From the NCBI GenBank assembly GCA_928721915.1, contig CAKMVZ010000001.1, positions 186,001 to 250,000 on the forward strand: a DNA stretch of 64,000 bases, given 5' to 3'. Made by a program: the position numbers and the translations under genes. This DNA comes from an uncultured Clostridia bacterium (GTDB lineage Bacteria > Bacillota > Clostridia > TANB77 > CAG-508). Below, piece after piece: positions 49,711 through 58,600 of the stretch; the stretch's first letter is position 1; every line of letters begins with the position of its first letter. Under the pieces are notes generated by a model. That model made no database searches and was not told the origin of the DNA. It saw only the letters and a program-made list of their open reading frames with translations.

Positions 49711-50466
49711 TTGAAATTAATTTCTTGGAATGTAAATGGATTAAGAGCTGTTGTAAATAAAGGTTTTATAGAAAGTTTTGAAAAATTAAATGCTGATATT
49801 TTTTGTATTCAAGAAACTAAAATGCAAGAAGGACAATTAGAAATTAATTTTGATGGATATAAAATGTTTTTAAATAGTGCAGTAAGAAAAGGATACTCTG
49901 GTACTGCTATATTTACAAAAATAGAACCAATTAATGTTTCATATGGGATTGGAATTGAAGAACATGATCAGGAAGGAAGAGTTATAACTCTAGAGTTTAA
50001 AAATTTTTATTTAGTTAATTGCTATACTCCAAATGCTCAAAGAGAGCTTACTAGATTAGAATATAGAATGAAATGGGAAGATGATTTTAGAGAATATTTA
50101 AAAAAATTAGATAAATCTAAACCTGTAATTTTATGTGGAGATTTAAATGTAGCACATAATGAAATAGATTTAAAAAATCCAAAATCAAATAAAGGAAATG
50201 CAGGATTTACAGACGAAGAAAGAAGCCAAATGACAAATTTACTAAATTCAGGCTTTGTAGATTCATTCAGATACCTATACCCAGAAAAACAAGACGCCTA
50301 TTCATGGTGGTCTTATATGGGTAGAGCTAGAGAAAAAAATGTGGGTTGGAGAATAGATTATTTTATTGTTTCTGAAAAAATAAAAGATAAGATTGTGGAT
50401 GCGAAAATTTATTCAGAAATTATGGGCAGCGATCACTGCCCAGTAGAGTTAGACGTGGAAATTTAA
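49711..50466 (+). CDS. xth: Exodeoxyribonuclease III (AP endonuclease)
   Basis: 251 residues from a TTG start after AAGGAGA. Complete exonuclease-endonuclease-phosphatase family motifs: ISWNVNGLRA, DIFCIQETKMQE (metal Glu), VNCYTPNA, LCGDLNVAHNEIDL (catalytic D-x-N), DAYSWWSYMGRARE, WRIDYF and the ending MGSDHCPVEL. It repairs abasic sites in DNA. It is flanked by hairpin-rich sequence downstream; the palindrome there overlaps its stop codon. Confidence 0.96.
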   Translation: MKLISWNVNGLRAVVNKGFIESFEKLNADIFCIQETKMQEGQLEINFDGYKMFLNSAVRKGYSGTAIFTKIEPINVSYGIGIEEHDQEGRVITLEFKNFYLVNCYTPNAQRELTRLEYRMKWEDDFREYLKKLDKSKPVILCGDLNVAHNEIDLKNPKSNKGNAGFTDEERSQMTNLLNSGFVDSFRYLYPEKQDAYSWWSYMGRAREKNVGWRIDYFIVSEKIKDKIVDAKIYSEIMGSDHCPVELDVEI

Positions 50467-50584
50467 GCGAAGCTTAAATTTACTCGTCAAACCGAGGTAG
50501 AACTGTAAAGGTAGATTTTAAATATCTTTTTAAAGATATTTAAAATTATTAATAAAATTGCAAAGTAATTTTATTAATAATTTT
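50461..50584. repeat. Cluster of inverted repeats after xth
   Basis: Three separate hairpins in about 125 bases. ATTTAAGCGAAGCTTAAAT (50461-50479) is perfect with a GAA loop and spans the stop codon. TTTTAAATATCTTT / AAAGATATTTAAAA (50516-50545) is perfect. AATTATTAATAAAATT / AATTTTATTAATAATT (50543-50584) has a CAAAG-type loop. A short CTCG/CGAG hairpin lies between the first two. No gene. It could be a structured RNA, a terminator array or a small repetitive element. Confidence 0.65.
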
Positions 50585-50599
50585 TAGAAAGGATTTTTA

Positions 50600-51794
50600 A
50601 TGAAAGAAAAAACAGGATATTGGAAAAGATATGCAGCATGGTTTTTCTTAGGCGTAGCCTTAATTGTTATTTTTAAAACTATTGATAGTTTTGGAGCAAT
50701 TTTTTCATGGGTTAATGATTTAATAGGTGTACTTATGCCATTTTTCTTGGCAGCACTTTTGGCGTTTATTTTATATACTCCGTGTAAAAAATTTGAGAAA
50801 TTATATAAAAAAATAAAAGTAAAATTTATTGCTAAAAGAGCAAGAGTTCTAAGTGTTGCAACAATGTACATAATTTTATTTATATTTATTGCAATACTTG
50901 TAAATATTATTTTTCCAGCTTTATCTGAAAGTATAGTTGAACTTGCTAAAAGTTTACCAAACTATTATAATACTGCAAAAGAATTTTTATTAAGTCAACC
51001 AGAAGATTCACTTTGGGTAAGGTTAAATATTATAGGAATTATAAATAATTTAGAAGAAATAAACATTTCAGAAACAATTTTAAATTGGTTAGAATTTGAT
51101 AATATATCAAAATATCTTCAAGGAATTGCAAATGTTGCAGGAGCAATATTTGATATTTTTGTAACACTTGTTGTTTCTGTTTATATTTTATTAGAAAGAA
51201 GTGATATAAAAAGTTTTGGAAAAAACTTTTTAAAAGCAATATGTTCAAAAACAGGATATAATAAATTTGCAAAATATTATAAAGATACAAATTCAATTTT
51301 TTATAGATTTATAACTGCTCAAGTTGTTGATGCAATTATTGTCGGAATTATAACAACTATTGCAATGACAATAATGAATGTAAAATATGCAACTTTACTT
51401 GGATTTTTGATAGGAATTATGAATATTATTCCGTATTTTGGTGCAATTATTGGGGTTGGAATTTCAGTAATAATTACAATATTTACAGGTGGATGGATGA
51501 AGGCAATTTGGCTTTGCTTAGTTTTAATAATTTTACAACAAATTGATGCCAATATTATAAATCCTAAGATTTTAGGAAATTCATTAAGAATTAGCAGAAT
51601 ATTAATTATATTTGCAGTAACATTCTTTGGAGCATATTTTGGAGTACTTGGAATGTTCTTAGGTGTTCCAATTATCGCAATGATAAAAGTATTTATTTTA
51701 GATTATATAGATGAAAAAAATATGGAAAAATACAAAGAAGAATTATTTGAAGAAACAGAAAAAATTGAAACTCAGCGGAGATAATCAAAAATAG
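50600..51794 (+). CDS. AI-2E family (PerM/YtvI) membrane exporter (CGG +1 site at the end)
   Basis: 397 residues if shifted, 394 otherwise. AGAAAGGA precedes ATG. About eight membrane helices; family signatures are VVDAIIVGIITTIAM, GFLIGIMNIIPYFGAIIG, and LQQIDANIINPKILGNSL. The family includes the quorum-signal exporter TqsA and Na+/H+ antiporters, so substrate is unknown. CGG 51776-51778 is the second last zero-frame sense codon. The +1 reading ends Gly-Asp-Asn-Gln-Lys, stop at 51792. Because only the last residues change, this site neither proves nor contradicts recoding. Confidence 0.9.
51776..51779 (+). other. CGG +1 recoding site (CAG C|GGA) at the end of the exporter gene
   Basis: An in-phase CGG one codon before a zero-frame stop; the +1 frame gives five different last residues. 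Confidence 0.5.
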
Positions 51795-51810
51795 TATATA
51801 ATATCTTTAT

Positions 51811-51860
51811 AATTACCAGTTTTAAGTAAAATGTAAAAACTTAAGCTGGTAATTTTTTTT
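51811..51860 (+). terminator. Terminator after the exporter gene
   Basis: AATTACCAGTTTTAAGT and ACTTAAGCTGGTAATT form a long stem with one mismatch and end in T8. Confidence 0.85.
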
Positions 51861-51920
51861 AAAAATAAATTTTTAAGTTTATTTTAAGTAAAATGTAACA
51901 AAAATGATACAGAAATTCTG

Positions 51921-51949
51921 TTGACTTAGGGAAATCAATAATATATACT
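51921..51949 (+). promoter_or_regulatory. Promoter of the glucosaminidase gene
   Basis: TTGACT at 51921-51926 and TATACT at 51944-51949, spacer 17. Confidence 0.75.
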
Positions 51950-51989
51950 ATAAATGAATAAAATGTCATTTTTTGGCAAGGAGGTACTA

Positions 51990-53730
51990 ATGAAAAAATT
52001 AAACTTAAAATTTATAAGTTTTATTTTAATATTAACTATTATTTTTAGTATTCTACAAGTCTTTTTTATAAATTTTGAGGTTAATGCTGCTTTAAGCAGT
52101 TCATATACTCAACATGTTACTTCAGGAATTAGTTCTTTTCCAGAAAGTTATCAAAAAAAGTTAGCATATTTAAAATATTTACATCCAAATTGGAATTTTA
52201 AAGCATATTATACAGGGATAAACTGGAGTGAACTTACGTCTTCAAGTGCCGAAAATAAATGCTTAAAAAATACTATATATTTTAATAGTAGTAATACAAT
52301 AATGGATCCATTAGCTTTATGTATTTGTGGTAAAACTGGAGATACAGGATATTATTGTGCATCTGCAAAAGTTGTAAATTATTATTTAGATCCAAGAAAC
52401 TTTTTAGATGAAGCAATGGTTTTTCAATTTTTGGATTTGTCTAGTGGTTCAAATGTTTCAAAAGATGCTGTATCTAAAGCTACTCAAGGTACATATTTAG
52501 CTCAATATGTAGATTATATTATGGAAGCTGCAAGTCAAGCTAAAATTAATCCATTACATATTGTTGCTACTATTTTTCAAGAGTTAGGAAGTAGTTCAAA
52601 TACTCCAGCTGCAGTAACAGGTTCTTATCCAGGATATGAAGGGTATTATAATTTTTATAATTATGGGGCTTCAGATGGAGCTGGCGCAACTGAAAGAGCA
52701 ATGGCCAAAGCAAAAGAAATGGGTTGGAATAGTGCAAGAACAGCTTTAATTGAAGGAGCAAAAACTGTTTTAGCAAATGGTTATATTTCAGCTGGACAAA
52801 CTACAAAGTATTTTTATAAATTTGATGTTGTTGGAAATGAAATATTAAGTGAAAGTATGGGAAATAGAACATATAATATTAGTGAGTTTTATTCACATCA
52901 ATATATGACTAATTTAAGAGATCCATCAAGTCAAGCTGGTATTTTATATGATATGTATGTTGATAATGGCATATTAGATGAGAATCTAACTTTTGTAATC
53001 CCAGTTTATGATAATATGCCGGCTGAAGCAGTTTCAGCTCCTACTACTTTAACAGCTAGTGATGGAGAATTATATTTTATTAGTACACAAAAAAATGGCT
53101 CATTAAATGTTAGACCTTCAGCTTCTTTAAGTCGGAACTTTAGGAAAAATATATAAAAATGCAATTGTTGCAGTAACAGAATATGGAACTGATTGGTGCA
53201 GAGTAACTTATTGCAAAGCAACAACTTATAATTCTGGAAGTAAAACATGGAATTATGAGAAAAAAACAGGGTATATTTCAACTGAGTATTTAACTAAACT
53301 AGGAACTGAAGTTCCTGATTATACGGGTCAAGTTGATATGGGAAATACAGATAATATTAGAATTGAACAAAATTATATATATGTAACTCCTTCAGTTACT
53401 GCTTCAAATATTAAATCTATGTATCCAGATGCAGTAATTGTAAGAACTGATGGGGTAGATATTTCCGGTTCATCTGAGTTAATAGGAACGGCGGCTTATG
53501 TAACAACAGGTGGAAAAACTTGTTTAACTGTAAAAATGGCAGATATTAGTGGTGATGGAAAAATAGATTCAATGGATATGTATTTGTTAATTCAATATTT
53601 ATTAGGAAATATGACTTATAGTGATCCTCAAGGGAGGGCAGCTGATGTAAATAGAGATAGTAAAATAGATTCAATGGATATGTATCAAATAATACAACAT
53701 CTATTAGGAAATGGCACAATAAAAATATAA
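51990..53730 (+). CDS. Secreted glucosaminidase with SH3 and dockerin domains (CGG +1 site)
   Basis: 579 residues after one shift; ATG 51990 follows AAGGAGG, an ATG at 51954 does not. Signal peptide to ~34 (ends EVNAAL). A GH73-type endo-beta-N-acetylglucosaminidase domain (~45-330) has NYYLDPRNFLDEAMVFQF, IMEAASQAKINPLHIVATIFQE (catalytic Glu region), YYNFYNYGASDG and ISEFYSHQYMTN. The SH3 domain begins LNVRPSASLS; CGG 53133 then gives Gly382 and GTLGKIYKNAIVAV, while the zero frame would stop seven codons later. The C-terminus is a dockerin with DISGDGKIDSMD and DVNRDSKIDSMD. It cuts the glycan strand of peptidoglycan and could be held on the wall by the cohesin protein. Confidence 0.88.
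53133..53136 (+). other. CGG +1 recoding site (AGT C|GGA) in the glucosaminidase-dockerin gene
   Basis: The zero frame ends seven codons later. The +1 frame completes the SH3 domain and encodes the dockerin, 198 codons. Confidence 0.9.
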
Positions 53731-53748
53731 TTTTAATTGGAGGTTCTA

Positions 53749-55332
53749 ATGAAAAAAATATTAAAAAGATTAATTATACTTTTTGTAGCAATATTTGCAT
53801 TTATAACTTTTAATCAAAAAGTAGATGCAACATCAATATCGTTTAGTAATAATAGTCCAAAAGTTGGAGAAGCAGTAACAGTTACTGTAAGTGTTCCAAA
53901 TGTTAATACAGTTGCTTTAACAGCAAATGTTACAGGGCCTGGAATTAACACTCAAATAAAAGTAGTAAATGGAGATATGTCAGGAAATAAAAATACTTTT
54001 TCAAATAGTGCAACAGTAACTCCTACAGCAGAAGGAACAATAACGGTTTCAGTAACTTCAGATTCTAATGCAGTTGCAGATGGAAATTATGTTGATGTTA
54101 GTGGTTCAGCAACAGCAAGTGTAACAGCTGCTACATCTGCTCCTGATAATCCAAGTGGTGATTCAGGTAATTCTAATCCTACGCCAGATACATCTACACC
54201 ACCTGCAGTTACAGCTCCTACTTTATCTAATTTAGGAATAAATCCACATGATTTTTCAGGATTTAAAAGTGGTACTACGAGTTATCAAGTAACAGTTCCA
54301 AATGATTGTAAATCAGTTACAATTTATGCTACATCAAATAATGGTGAAATTTCTGGAACGGGGGCAGTTACTTTAAAAGAAGGAACAAATAAATTTAATG
54401 TAACGGTTTCAAATTCAGCAGGTTCTAAAACTTATACTTTATCTATAATAAGACAAACTCAAGATTCAGAAGTAATTCCAAATACTATAGAGGGAGAAGA
54501 ACCTGAAAATAATTCAGAAGGAATTGGTTTAACAGGATTAAGAATAACAGGTTACGCTTTTGAAGAAGAGTTTCAAACAGGAACTTATGAATATACTGTA
54601 AAAATTCCAGAAGGTTTATCAGAAAGTGAATTAGAAGAAATAAAAAATTCTATAACTGCTATAACAAATGATGATAAAGTATCAGTTGAAATTCAAACAA
54701 TTCTTAATGAAGATGGTTCAGCTGTTATAACTCTTGTTGTAAAAGATGATGAAAAAGAGTATTCAACATATAAAATTAATTTTATAATAGACAAAGAAGC
54801 AGTTAATAATGAAAGTAGTGAAAAATCAGAAAAAACTTCAGCAGTTGCTGGAACAACAAAAACTAATAATTCTCAAGGTAAAACAGCAGTAGAAGAAATA
54901 ACTAGAAAAATGCTTATTTTATTAATATGCATGGTTGCAATAATTTTAATAGCAGTATATTATGCAATAAGTTCATATATTAAATCAAAACGTAGCCCAA
55001 AAGATAAAAAAGATTATTTTAATGATGATGAATATGAGGATCAAAATAATCTTATAAGCTCAATATATGCAGAAACAAATGGAAAACCTTTAGACTATAA
55101 AAAGTTAACAAATTCTGATGAAGACAAAATAGAAGAAAATAAGGATATGAAAAGTAGAATTTCAGAAATGCTAAAAGATGATAACAAAATACCAGAATTT
55201 TCTGGTGCTTCTGAAAATAAAGATGAAATTGAGAATAAAAAATCTTCTATATTTGATGAAGAAGAAAAAAGTGAAAATATTGGTGGATATAGAAAACCAA
55301 GAAGAGGCTTTGGATCAGGTGGAAAGCACTAA
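53749..55332 (+). CDS. Membrane protein with Ig-like and cadherin-like domains
   Basis: 527 residues; ATG 53749 follows TTGGAGG. Signal peptide to ~26, an Ig-like domain (SISFSNNSPKVGEAVTVTVS), a Pro/Ser/Thr spacer, and a cadherin-like beta-sandwich (LSNLGINPHDFSGF, YQVTVPNDCKSVTIYATSN, GTNKFNVTVSNSAGSKTYTL) with a second similar unit (TGLRITGYAFEEEF). A membrane helix (~386-410) leads to a ~115-residue acidic cytoplasmic tail. In Clostridia this protein type commonly follows a dockerin or SH3 hydrolase gene, 18 bases upstream here. Role unknown, probably in presenting or tethering the hydrolase. Confidence 0.78.
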   Translation: MKKILKRLIILFVAIFAFITFNQKVDATSISFSNNSPKVGEAVTVTVSVPNVNTVALTANVTGPGINTQIKVVNGDMSGNKNTFSNSATVTPTAEGTITVSVTSDSNAVADGNYVDVSGSATASVTAATSAPDNPSGDSGNSNPTPDTSTPPAVTAPTLSNLGINPHDFSGFKSGTTSYQVTVPNDCKSVTIYATSNNGEISGTGAVTLKEGTNKFNVTVSNSAGSKTYTLSIIRQTQDSEVIPNTIEGEEPENNSEGIGLTGLRITGYAFEEEFQTGTYEYTVKIPEGLSESELEEIKNSITAITNDDKVSVEIQTILNEDGSAVITLVVKDDEKEYSTYKINFIIDKEAVNNESSEKSEKTSAVAGTTKTNNSQGKTAVEEITRKMLILLICMVAIILIAVYYAISSYIKSKRSPKDKKDYFNDDEYEDQNNLISSIYAETNGKPLDYKKLTNSDEDKIEENKDMKSRISEMLKDDNKIPEFSGASENKDEIENKKSSIFDEEEKSENIGGYRKPRRGFGSGGKH

Positions 55333-55386
55333 AAATTTAAAAAATAAAATTTGTAATAAAAATGTAATAAAAATTCATAAAAAAGC

Positions 55387-55671
55387 TTGACTTATTAGGG
55401 GAATTTGTACTATAATTATGTAGTAAAAATTTCCCTATTTTATTTTTGGGGAAAAAGAGATATTTATAAATTTTTTAATAAAATTTATTCAGTAAATTTT
55501 TAATTCTTAAAGTTTTATATAAAGAGGAATTGGTGAGAAATGGAACTATATTATTTTAAAGTTTTGTGGCAGGGATTTTAAAATGATATAATAACTTTCT
55601 TTCGCAAGAGGGACTTTATATAAAGAAATTAATCCTGCTAAATCTAAATAAAGGGTAAAAGGTGTTTTATT
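55387..55671 (+). promoter_or_regulatory. rpoBC promoter and long structured leader
   Basis: TTGACT 55387-55392 and TATAAT 55411-55416 (spacer 18) leave a leader of about 250 bases before rpoB. In the leader, GGCAGGGATT (55566-55575) can pair with AATCCTGC (55630-55637), enclosing CTTTCTTTCGCAAGAGGG and a ATATAAAG hairpin. No gene is seen in 55333-55671. Leaders before rpoB are often autoregulatory; that role here is inference. Confidence 0.6.
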
Positions 55672-58600
55672 TTGAAAAAGGTAAACGTAAAAGATGTTGT
55701 GCACGAGAAGTGCGTTCGTAAGACTTTTGCTAAGATTGGTGATAGTATTGAAATCCCTAATCTTATACAAGTCCAAAAGGATTCATACAACTGGTTTGTA
55801 AAAGAAGGTCTAGGAGAAGTATTAGAAGATATTTCACCTATTATTGACTATACAGGAAACCTAGTTTTAGAGTTCTTTGATTATTACATGGAAGACAAAA
55901 CAAAGTATAGTTTGGAAGAATCAAAAGAAAGAGATGCAACTTATGCAACAAGATTACATGTTAAAGTAAGACTTATTAATCGTGAAACTGGTGAAATTAA
56001 AGAGCAAGAAATCTACTTAGGTGATTTCCCAGTTATGACAGATAGTGGAACTTTTGTTATAAATGGTGCAGAAAGAGTTGTAGTTAGTCAGTTAGTACGT
56101 AGTCCAGGTTGTTATTATGATTCTACATATGATAAAACTGGAAAGAAAATTTATACTTCAACAGTAATGCCAATTAGAGGTGCATGGCTTGAGTATGAAA
56201 CAGATAGTAATGATGTATTTTGGGTTAGAATTGATAGAACAAGAAAATTACCTGTTACTTCATTATTAAGAGCTATTGGTTTAGATACTGATGAAAAAAT
56301 GATTGAATTCTTTGGAGAAGAAGAAAAATTATTAGCAACAATTGCTAAAGATCCAATTAAAACTGCTGATGAAGCTTTAATTGAAATCTATAAAAAGTTA
56401 AGACCAGGCGAACTTCCAACAGTAGATGCTGCTAGAAATTTATTTGATGGTTTATTCTTTGATAGCAGACGTTATGATTTAGCAAAAGTTGGTAGATATA
56501 AATATAATAAAAAATTAAGTTTAGCTTCAAGAATATCAGATCAAATCGCTGCAGAAACAGTTGTACATCCTGAAACAGGAGAAGTTTTTGTAGAAAAAGA
56601 TGAAAGAATTTCAAAAGAAGTTGCAAGACAAATTCAAAATAGTGGTATAAATGTTGTTTATGTTGACTTAGACGGTACAAAAATAAAAGTTATTGGTAAT
56701 GGAACAGTTGATATTAAAGAATATGTTGACCCTGAAATTGCAGAATATGCAAAAATTAAAGTTGATGTAAATTATGAAGTATTAAAAAATATTTTAGCAA
56801 ATACAGATAAGAAAGATTTAAAACGTGTTATAAATGATAGACGTTTTGAGTTAGTTCCAAAACATGTTGTAACAGAAGATATCTTAGCTTCTATAAATTA
56901 TTTATTTAATTTAGATCATGGATTAGGAAAAACTGATGATATTGACCATTTAGGAAATAGACGTATTAGATGTGTTGGAGAGCTTTTACAAAATCAATTT
57001 AGAATTGGTTTAACAAGGTTAGAAAGAGTTGTTCGTGAAAGAATGACAATTCAAGATTTAGATGTTGTAACACCTCAAACATTAATTAATACTAAACCTA
57101 TAACATCTTCAATTAGAGAGTTCTTTGGAAGTTCACAATTATCACAATTCATGGATCAAACAAATCCACTTTCAGAACTTACTCATAAAAGAAGAATTTC
57201 AGCATTAGGTCCTGGCGGTTTATCAAGAGAAAGAGCTGGTTTTGAAGTTCGTGATATTCACTATACTCATTATGGTAGACTTTGCCCAATAGAATCTCCT
57301 GAAGGACCAAACATTGGACTTATCTCAGCATTAACAACTTTCTGCATTATTAATGAATATGGTTTTGTTGAAACTCCATATAGAAAAATTGATAAAGAAA
57401 CAGGAAAAGTTACAAATGAGATTATTTATATGACAGCTGATGAAGAAGATGGAAATCATATTTGTCAAGCATCAGAACCATTAGATGAAAATAATAGATT
57501 TGTAAATAAAAGAGTAAGAGTAAGATATTTAGCAGATATTAAAGAAGTTTCAGCAGATCAAGTTGATTACATGGATGTTTCTCCAAAACAATTAGTTTCT
57601 GTTGCAGCTGCTATGATACCTTTCTTAGAGCATGATGATGCTAACCGTGCTTTAATGGGTGCAAACATGCAACGTCAAGCGGTTCCTTTAATGCTTACAG
57701 AAGCACCAATGGTAGGAACAGGAATTGAATATAGAGCAGCAAAAGATTCAGGAACAGTAGTTATAGCAAACGAAGATGGTATTGTTACAAGAGTTGTTGG
57801 AGACAAAATAGATATAACAGAGACAAATGGAACTAAACATACTTATCAACTAAGAAAATTTAAAAGAACAAATGGTGGAACATGTATAAATCAAAGACCA
57901 ATAGTAAAAGAAGGAGAAAAAGTTAAAAGAGGAGACATTATTGCTGATGGACCTGCTACTAAAAATGGTGAAATGTCACTTGGTAAAAACTTACTTATTG
58001 CTTTTACAACTTGGGAAGGTTATAACTATGAGGACGCTATTTTGCTTAATGAAAGATTAGTTAAAGAAGATGTTTTAACTTCACTTCATATTGAAGATTA
58101 CGATTGCGAATGTCGTGATACAAAATTAGGTCCAGAAGAGATTACTCGTGATATACCAAATGTTGGTGAAGATTCACTTCGTGACTTAGATGAAAATGGT
58201 ATTATAAGAATTGGTGCAGAAGTAAGACCAGGAGATATTCTAGTTGGTAAAGTTACTCCAAAAGGAGAAACAGAGCTTACAGCAGAAGAAAGATTATTAA
58301 GAGCAATCTTTGGTGAAAAAGCAAGAGAAGTAAGAGATACATCTTTAAGAGTACCACATGGAGAGCAAGGAACTGTAGTTGATGTTAAAGTTTATACTAG
58401 AGAAAATTCTGATGAATTAGGACCTGGTGTAAATCAAATAATTAGAGTTTATATTGCTCAAAAGAGAAAAATATCAGTTGGTGACAAAATGTCTGGACGT
58501 CATGGAAATAAAGGTGTTATTTCAAGAATTCTTCCAGAAGAGGATATGCCATTCTTACCAGATGGAACTCCAGTTGATGTTGTATTAAACCCATTAGGTG

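Noticed and set aside
2164..53136. Explaining the twelve breaks as pseudogenes
   Set aside because: Random decay would give breaks at many sequences, with both insertions and deletions and some point stops. All twelve are the same event (extra C before a glycine codon), and both halves of each protein are otherwise intact.
2164..53136. Explaining the breaks as sequencing errors that insert C before GG
   Set aside because: Such an error would also hit GG in other codon phases (AGG, TGG, xxG-Gxx) and break genes there; none is seen, and rpoB, rpoC and the 1784-codon surface gene are clean. It cannot be fully excluded without reads, so read support remains the first check.
2164..53136. Classical programmed frameshifting with slippery heptamers or an internal ribosome site
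   Set aside because: The preceding codons share no slippery pattern and no common upstream ribosome-site-like element is visible.
2164..53136. CGG reassigned to another amino acid (as reported for Gln or Trp in some Firmicutes)
   Set aside because: A simple reassignment would keep the zero frame, but the zero frame runs into stops within 2 to 18 codons at every site.
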